A stretch of DNA of 19,877 nt from Desulfobulbaceae bacterium (GTDB lineage Bacteria; Desulfobacterota; Desulfobulbia; Desulfobulbales; Desulfocapsaceae): positions 1-19,877 of the forward strand of contig JAUVON010000013.1 in the NCBI GenBank assembly GCA_030599175.1, given 5' to 3'. Below the pieces are notes generated by a model that saw only the letters and a program-made list of their open reading frames with translations, did not search any database and had not been told where the DNA came from. Each line of letters starts with the position of its first letter. The first letter of the stretch is position 1. Below, piece by piece: positions 17,422 through 19,877 of this stretch. The translations under genes and the position numbers were made by a program.

Positions 17422-18048
17422 TTATTCTATGACAAAATCTGCACGTCTGTTCTGACTGTAGGCGTCTTCGTCCAGTCCCGGGAAAAGAGGTTTCTCTTCG
17501 CCATAGGAGAGAGTTCTGATTCTTGAGGGATCCACGCCCAGGTCAATTAAAAACTGCTGGGCGTTGATAGATCTTCTCTCACCAAGGGCGAGGTTGTACT
17601 CATTGGTTCCCCTTTCATCGCAGTTTCCTTCAATAATTACTGCTGTTCCCGGCACCGAGTTAAGGTATTCCGCGTTGCGCACTATTACGTCCGTCATATC
17701 CGGTGTGATTGCGGCCCGGTCGAAGTCAAAATAGATAGGGTAGAGGTTGTCCGAGGATCTTCCGTGTACCCGTTTATATTCGTCTGTCTGGTTATCAAGT
17801 GCATTGGTGGATCCACCACCGATACTACCTGCAGCGGTGTCGTCAAGTGTACCTTCAGTGGGAAGGTTTTCCTCAGAATACCCGCCTTCTGCCGATGGGT
17901 AGCTGATATCTTTGCCGCCGGACATTGATCCGGAAGATCCTGCTGAAGTTGGGGGGACAACTGTTTTGGGGCTGCAACCGGCCCCAAAAAGGACAAGTGA
18001 GCCAAGAAGGGACGAGAGTACAATTGATGTGTAGAACCTTTTTTTCAT
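17422..18048 (-). CDS. pal: Peptidoglycan-associated lipoprotein (OmpA-like, Pal)
   Basis: Pal anchors the outer membrane to peptidoglycan and works with the Tol system in cell division. From the ATG at 18048 (AGGAG 5 nt upstream) the precursor is 208 residues. A signal peptide MKKRFYTSIVLSSLLGSLVL leads to a lipobox-like LFGAGC with Cys25 as the lipidated residue. A low-complexity Gly/Ser/Pro-rich linker (about 26-100) is followed by an OmpA-like domain (about 101-208) with YFDFDRAAI, EGNCDERGTNEYNLALGERR and SYGEEKP. These are strong Pal signatures, including the diaminopimelate-binding Asp and Arg positions. The GAGC lipobox is slightly unusual but acceptable. tolB and other tol genes are not adjacent in this window; pal is convergent with cmk and divergent from the rRNA methyltransferase gene. 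Confidence 0.95.
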   Translation of the reverse strand: MKKRFYTSIVLSSLLGSLVLFGAGCSPKTVVPPTSAGSSGSMSGGKDISYPSAEGGYSEENLPTEGTLDDTAAGSIGGGSTNALDNQTDEYKRVHGRSSDNLYPIYFDFDRAAITPDMTDVIVRNAEYLNSVPGTAVIIEGNCDERGTNEYNLALGERRSINAQQFLIDLGVDPSRIRTLSYGEEKPLFPGLDEDAYSQNRRADFVIE

Positions 18049-18114
18049 GATTTCTCCTGTTTCCACGTAGGGATGGATGGGCGCTTCTGAATAGTTACAT
18101 AAAAATTATGTTAC

Positions 18115-18142
18115 AGTTTAGCCGTAATAACAAAGAGGTCAA
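18115..18142 (-). promoter_or_regulatory. Candidate promoter for pal
   Basis: On the minus strand TTGACC (18142-18137) is followed after 16 bp by TAAACT (18120-18115). Transcription would start about 60 bp before the pal ATG. Both hexamers are imperfect. Confidence 0.35.
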
Positions 18143-18169
18143 GCATAAATTGCCAGGTGGATAATTCTA

Positions 18170-18198
18170 TTTACCTGTTGCCTATCAACTTTTATAAT
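18170..18198 (+). promoter_or_regulatory. Candidate promoter for the rRNA methyltransferase gene
   Basis: TTTACC (18170-18175) is followed after 17 bp by a perfect TATAAT (18193-18198). Transcription from about 18205 would give a leader of roughly 100 nt that contains a perfect hairpin CCAACC-CTGT-GGTTGG (18264-18279). Confidence 0.5.
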
Positions 18199-18306
18199 GG
18201 TATTGCGATGGCAAGCGACCGTGGGGATGTTCAGGCAAAAACAATTTATTTGCCATTTTCCTGCCAACCCTGTGGTTGGTCAACACTTGGTCGGGGGGTA
18301 CGAAAT

Positions 18307-19877
18307 ATGAAAGCAAAAGATACCTGGTACACCTTGACAGCCGTCTGTGCGGTCGGTTTAGAGAGTCTTGTCAAAGAGGAGATAGAATCTTTTGGTGGCA
18401 GGGACATCCTCTGTGGCAGGGGCATTGTGTTCTGGCAGGGAGGGTTGACAACTGCTTATCGAGCCTGTTTGTGGTCCCACTTTTCCTCTAGAATCCTTTT
18501 ACAGTTATATGAGTTCCCGGTGAGAAATGAGGAAGAACTGTATCAGGACTGTCTGAAGGCGGACTGGTCCACCCATATGACGATTGATACTACATTTGCA
18601 GTTGACTGTACAATATCCGGTGAAAGCCCAATCAACCATAGTCATTATGCGGCACTGAAGGTAAAAGATGCGATTGTTGACTATTTTAGAAACAGAGAGG
18701 GGGATCGTCCATCGATCGAAACATCAAGGCCTGGAATCAGGCTGCACCTCCATCTTGACAAAAGGCAGGCGACACTTTTTCTGGATCTCTCCGGAGAAAG
18801 TTTACACCGCAGGGGTTACCGGGTGTCCGGCGCGCGCGCTCCACTTAAAGAAACACTTGGCGCTGCAATAGTTGGTCTGAGCGGCTGGTTGAAGGGCGGG
18901 GCCGGGACTCTGGTAGATCCCATGTGCGGTACAGGAACCATACTCATAGAAGCGGCGATGATGTATGGCGACTCTGCTCCGGGTTTATTACGGAACTATT
19001 TTGGTTTTTTTGGCTGGCTGCAGCATGATACTCTTCTCTGGCAGGAGTTGTTAGATGAGGCTGTTGTCCGGAGGAATGCCGGGTTAGAAAAGAACTGGCC
19101 GGTCATAGTCGGGTATGATTGTGACCCTGTAGTTGTGAAGGGCGCAAGAAAGAATATTGAACGTGCAGGGCTTGAAGAGGTTATCCGCATTAAACAGGCT
19201 GAGCTTGCTACCCTTCAGCCATCCACTGAAAATGGTATGATATTAGCCAATCTTCCCTATGGAGAGCGACTCTCGGAAGCTGAACAGGTATCCTATTTAT
19301 ACAGAGCGTTCGGACGCATAAGCAGAGAAAGGTTTCCCGGCTGGAATATAGGGGTTTTTATTTCTAATCCGGATTTTACTGATAGTTTCAATCTGGCCTG
19401 GAGCAACAGATATAAACTTTTTAATGGTACTATACCCTGCAGGCTTCTCGTAGGAATTGTGGATGGAACAACAAAAGACTCTTTTCGGTGGAAGAAACCG
19501 TCTGAAATGGTCATGGAGAGTGAAAGCGAGTTTGGCAACAGGTTTAAAAAGAATCTGAAAAAATATATGGGGTGGGCGGAAAGAGAGGATATCTCCTGTT
19601 TCAGAGTTTACGATAGAGATCTGCCGCATTATAATATCAGCGTTGATCTGTACGGAAAGTGGGTACACGTCCATGAATACTCCCCACCAAAATCAATTGC
19701 CGGAGAACTTGCCGCACAAAGATTAAGGGATGCGGTCAGGCAGATAAAAGAGATACTCGGAGTGCGTTCTAACCGGGTTTTTCTAAAAACAAGACAGAGG
19801 CAGAAAGGAAAAAATCAGTACCAGAAAAAGAACAGCCGAAAAAAACTGTATGAGGTGAAGGAGGGGAACTGTTATTA
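18307..19877 (+). CDS. rlmL: 23S rRNA guanine-N2 methyltransferase RlmL (probable RlmKL fusion), cut by window edge
   Basis: This open frame runs to the window end (523 complete codons) with no stop. It reads as RlmL, which methylates a helix-74 guanine (G2445 in E. coli) of 23S rRNA. The N-terminus WYTLTAVCAVGLESLVKEEI is typical, and a THUMP domain follows (about 45-163). The SAM-binding motif is DPMCGTGTILIEAAM (204-218). The catalytic motif reads ANLPYGERL (314-322), where E. coli has NPPYGER. The last visible residues, KTRQRQKGKNQYQKK, match the linker into the RlmK m7G methyltransferase half of the E. coli fusion, so a fused RlmKL is likely, but that half lies outside the window. The ATG at 18307 has a G-rich site (GGGGGG) about 8-9 nt upstream. 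It diverges from pal across a 258-bp gap. Confidence 0.93.
   Translation, partial: MKAKDTWYTLTAVCAVGLESLVKEEIESFGGRDILCGRGIVFWQGGLTTAYRACLWSHFSSRILLQLYEFPVRNEEELYQDCLKADWSTHMTIDTTFAVDCTISGESPINHSHYAALKVKDAIVDYFRNREGDRPSIETSRPGIRLHLHLDKRQATLFLDLSGESLHRRGYRVSGARAPLKETLGAAIVGLSGWLKGGAGTLVDPMCGTGTILIEAAMMYGDSAPGLLRNYFGFFGWLQHDTLLWQELLDEAVVRRNAGLEKNWPVIVGYDCDPVVVKGARKNIERAGLEEVIRIKQAELATLQPSTENGMILANLPYGERLSEAEQVSYLYRAFGRISRERFPGWNIGVFISNPDFTDSFNLAWSNRYKLFNGTIPCRLLVGIVDGTTKDSFRWKKPSEMVMESESEFGNRFKKNLKKYMGWAEREDISCFRVYDRDLPHYNISVDLYGKWVHVHEYSPPKSIAGELAAQRLRDAVRQIKEILGVRSNRVFLKTRQRQKGKNQYQKKNSRKKLYEVKEGNCY

Noticed and set aside
18156..18164. DnaA-box-like GGTGGATAA (one mismatch) upstream of pal
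   Set aside because: A single isolated site with no cluster; expected by chance.

Overview
The window looks like a chromosomal segment from an anaerobic sulfur-metabolising bacterium of the Desulfobacterota, probably near the Desulfobulbales. That placement is inferred from protein flavour and from a TusA/DsrE-like/YedE sulfur-handling locus. No rRNA marker is present to prove it. Base composition is moderate: the left part is AT-rich and the right part is richer in G+C. The window carries no tRNA, rRNA, CRISPR array, prophage or intact insertion sequence that I can see.

Layout. (1) Positions 1-6540, minus strand: a replication/topology operon transcribed dnaN, gyrB, gyrA, gpsA, with gpsA cut by the window edge. 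(2) 6541-6900: an AT-rich divergent intergenic region holding a dnaN promoter, three TGTTAACA palindromes and a promoter for the next gene. (3) 6901-8007, plus strand: a serine beta-lactamase-family hydrolase with almost no 5' leader. (4) 8022-9312, minus strand: a sulfur-relay operon transcribed tusA, a DsrE-like gene, a DsrE/F-like gene and a 57-residue protein, ending at a strong terminator. It diverges from a plus-strand YeeE/YedE (TsuA-like) transporter at 9687-10931, which has its own terminator. The shared 374-bp regulatory region holds a 14-bp box duplicated 105 bp apart. (5) 11018-11180: a 163-bp element with imperfect terminal inverted repeats (MITE-like), just upstream of a histone-deacetylase-family gene (11209-12273) and then a REC/HD-GYP response regulator (12373-13488). 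(6) 13576-13661: a dispersed palindromic repeat in front of a housekeeping run gatC, gatA, hisC, cmk on the plus strand. This run converges on the peptidoglycan-associated lipoprotein gene pal (minus). (7) The right edge cuts into rlmL/rlmKL, a 23S rRNA methyltransferase gene.

How the genes work together. The left operon supplies the sliding clamp and DNA gyrase. The central locus plausibly imports a reduced sulfur species through the YedE-like permease and passes sulfane sulfur along TusA and DsrE-type carriers. The transporter and the carriers are transcribed divergently from a region with a repeated candidate operator, so co-regulation is likely. The right part is mostly translation and core metabolism: GatCA for tRNA amidation, HisC for histidine, Cmk for nucleotide recycling and RlmL for rRNA modification. 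The sulfur locus with its regulatory boxes is the most promising target for follow-up. The paired repeats near dnaN and the MITE-like element come next.
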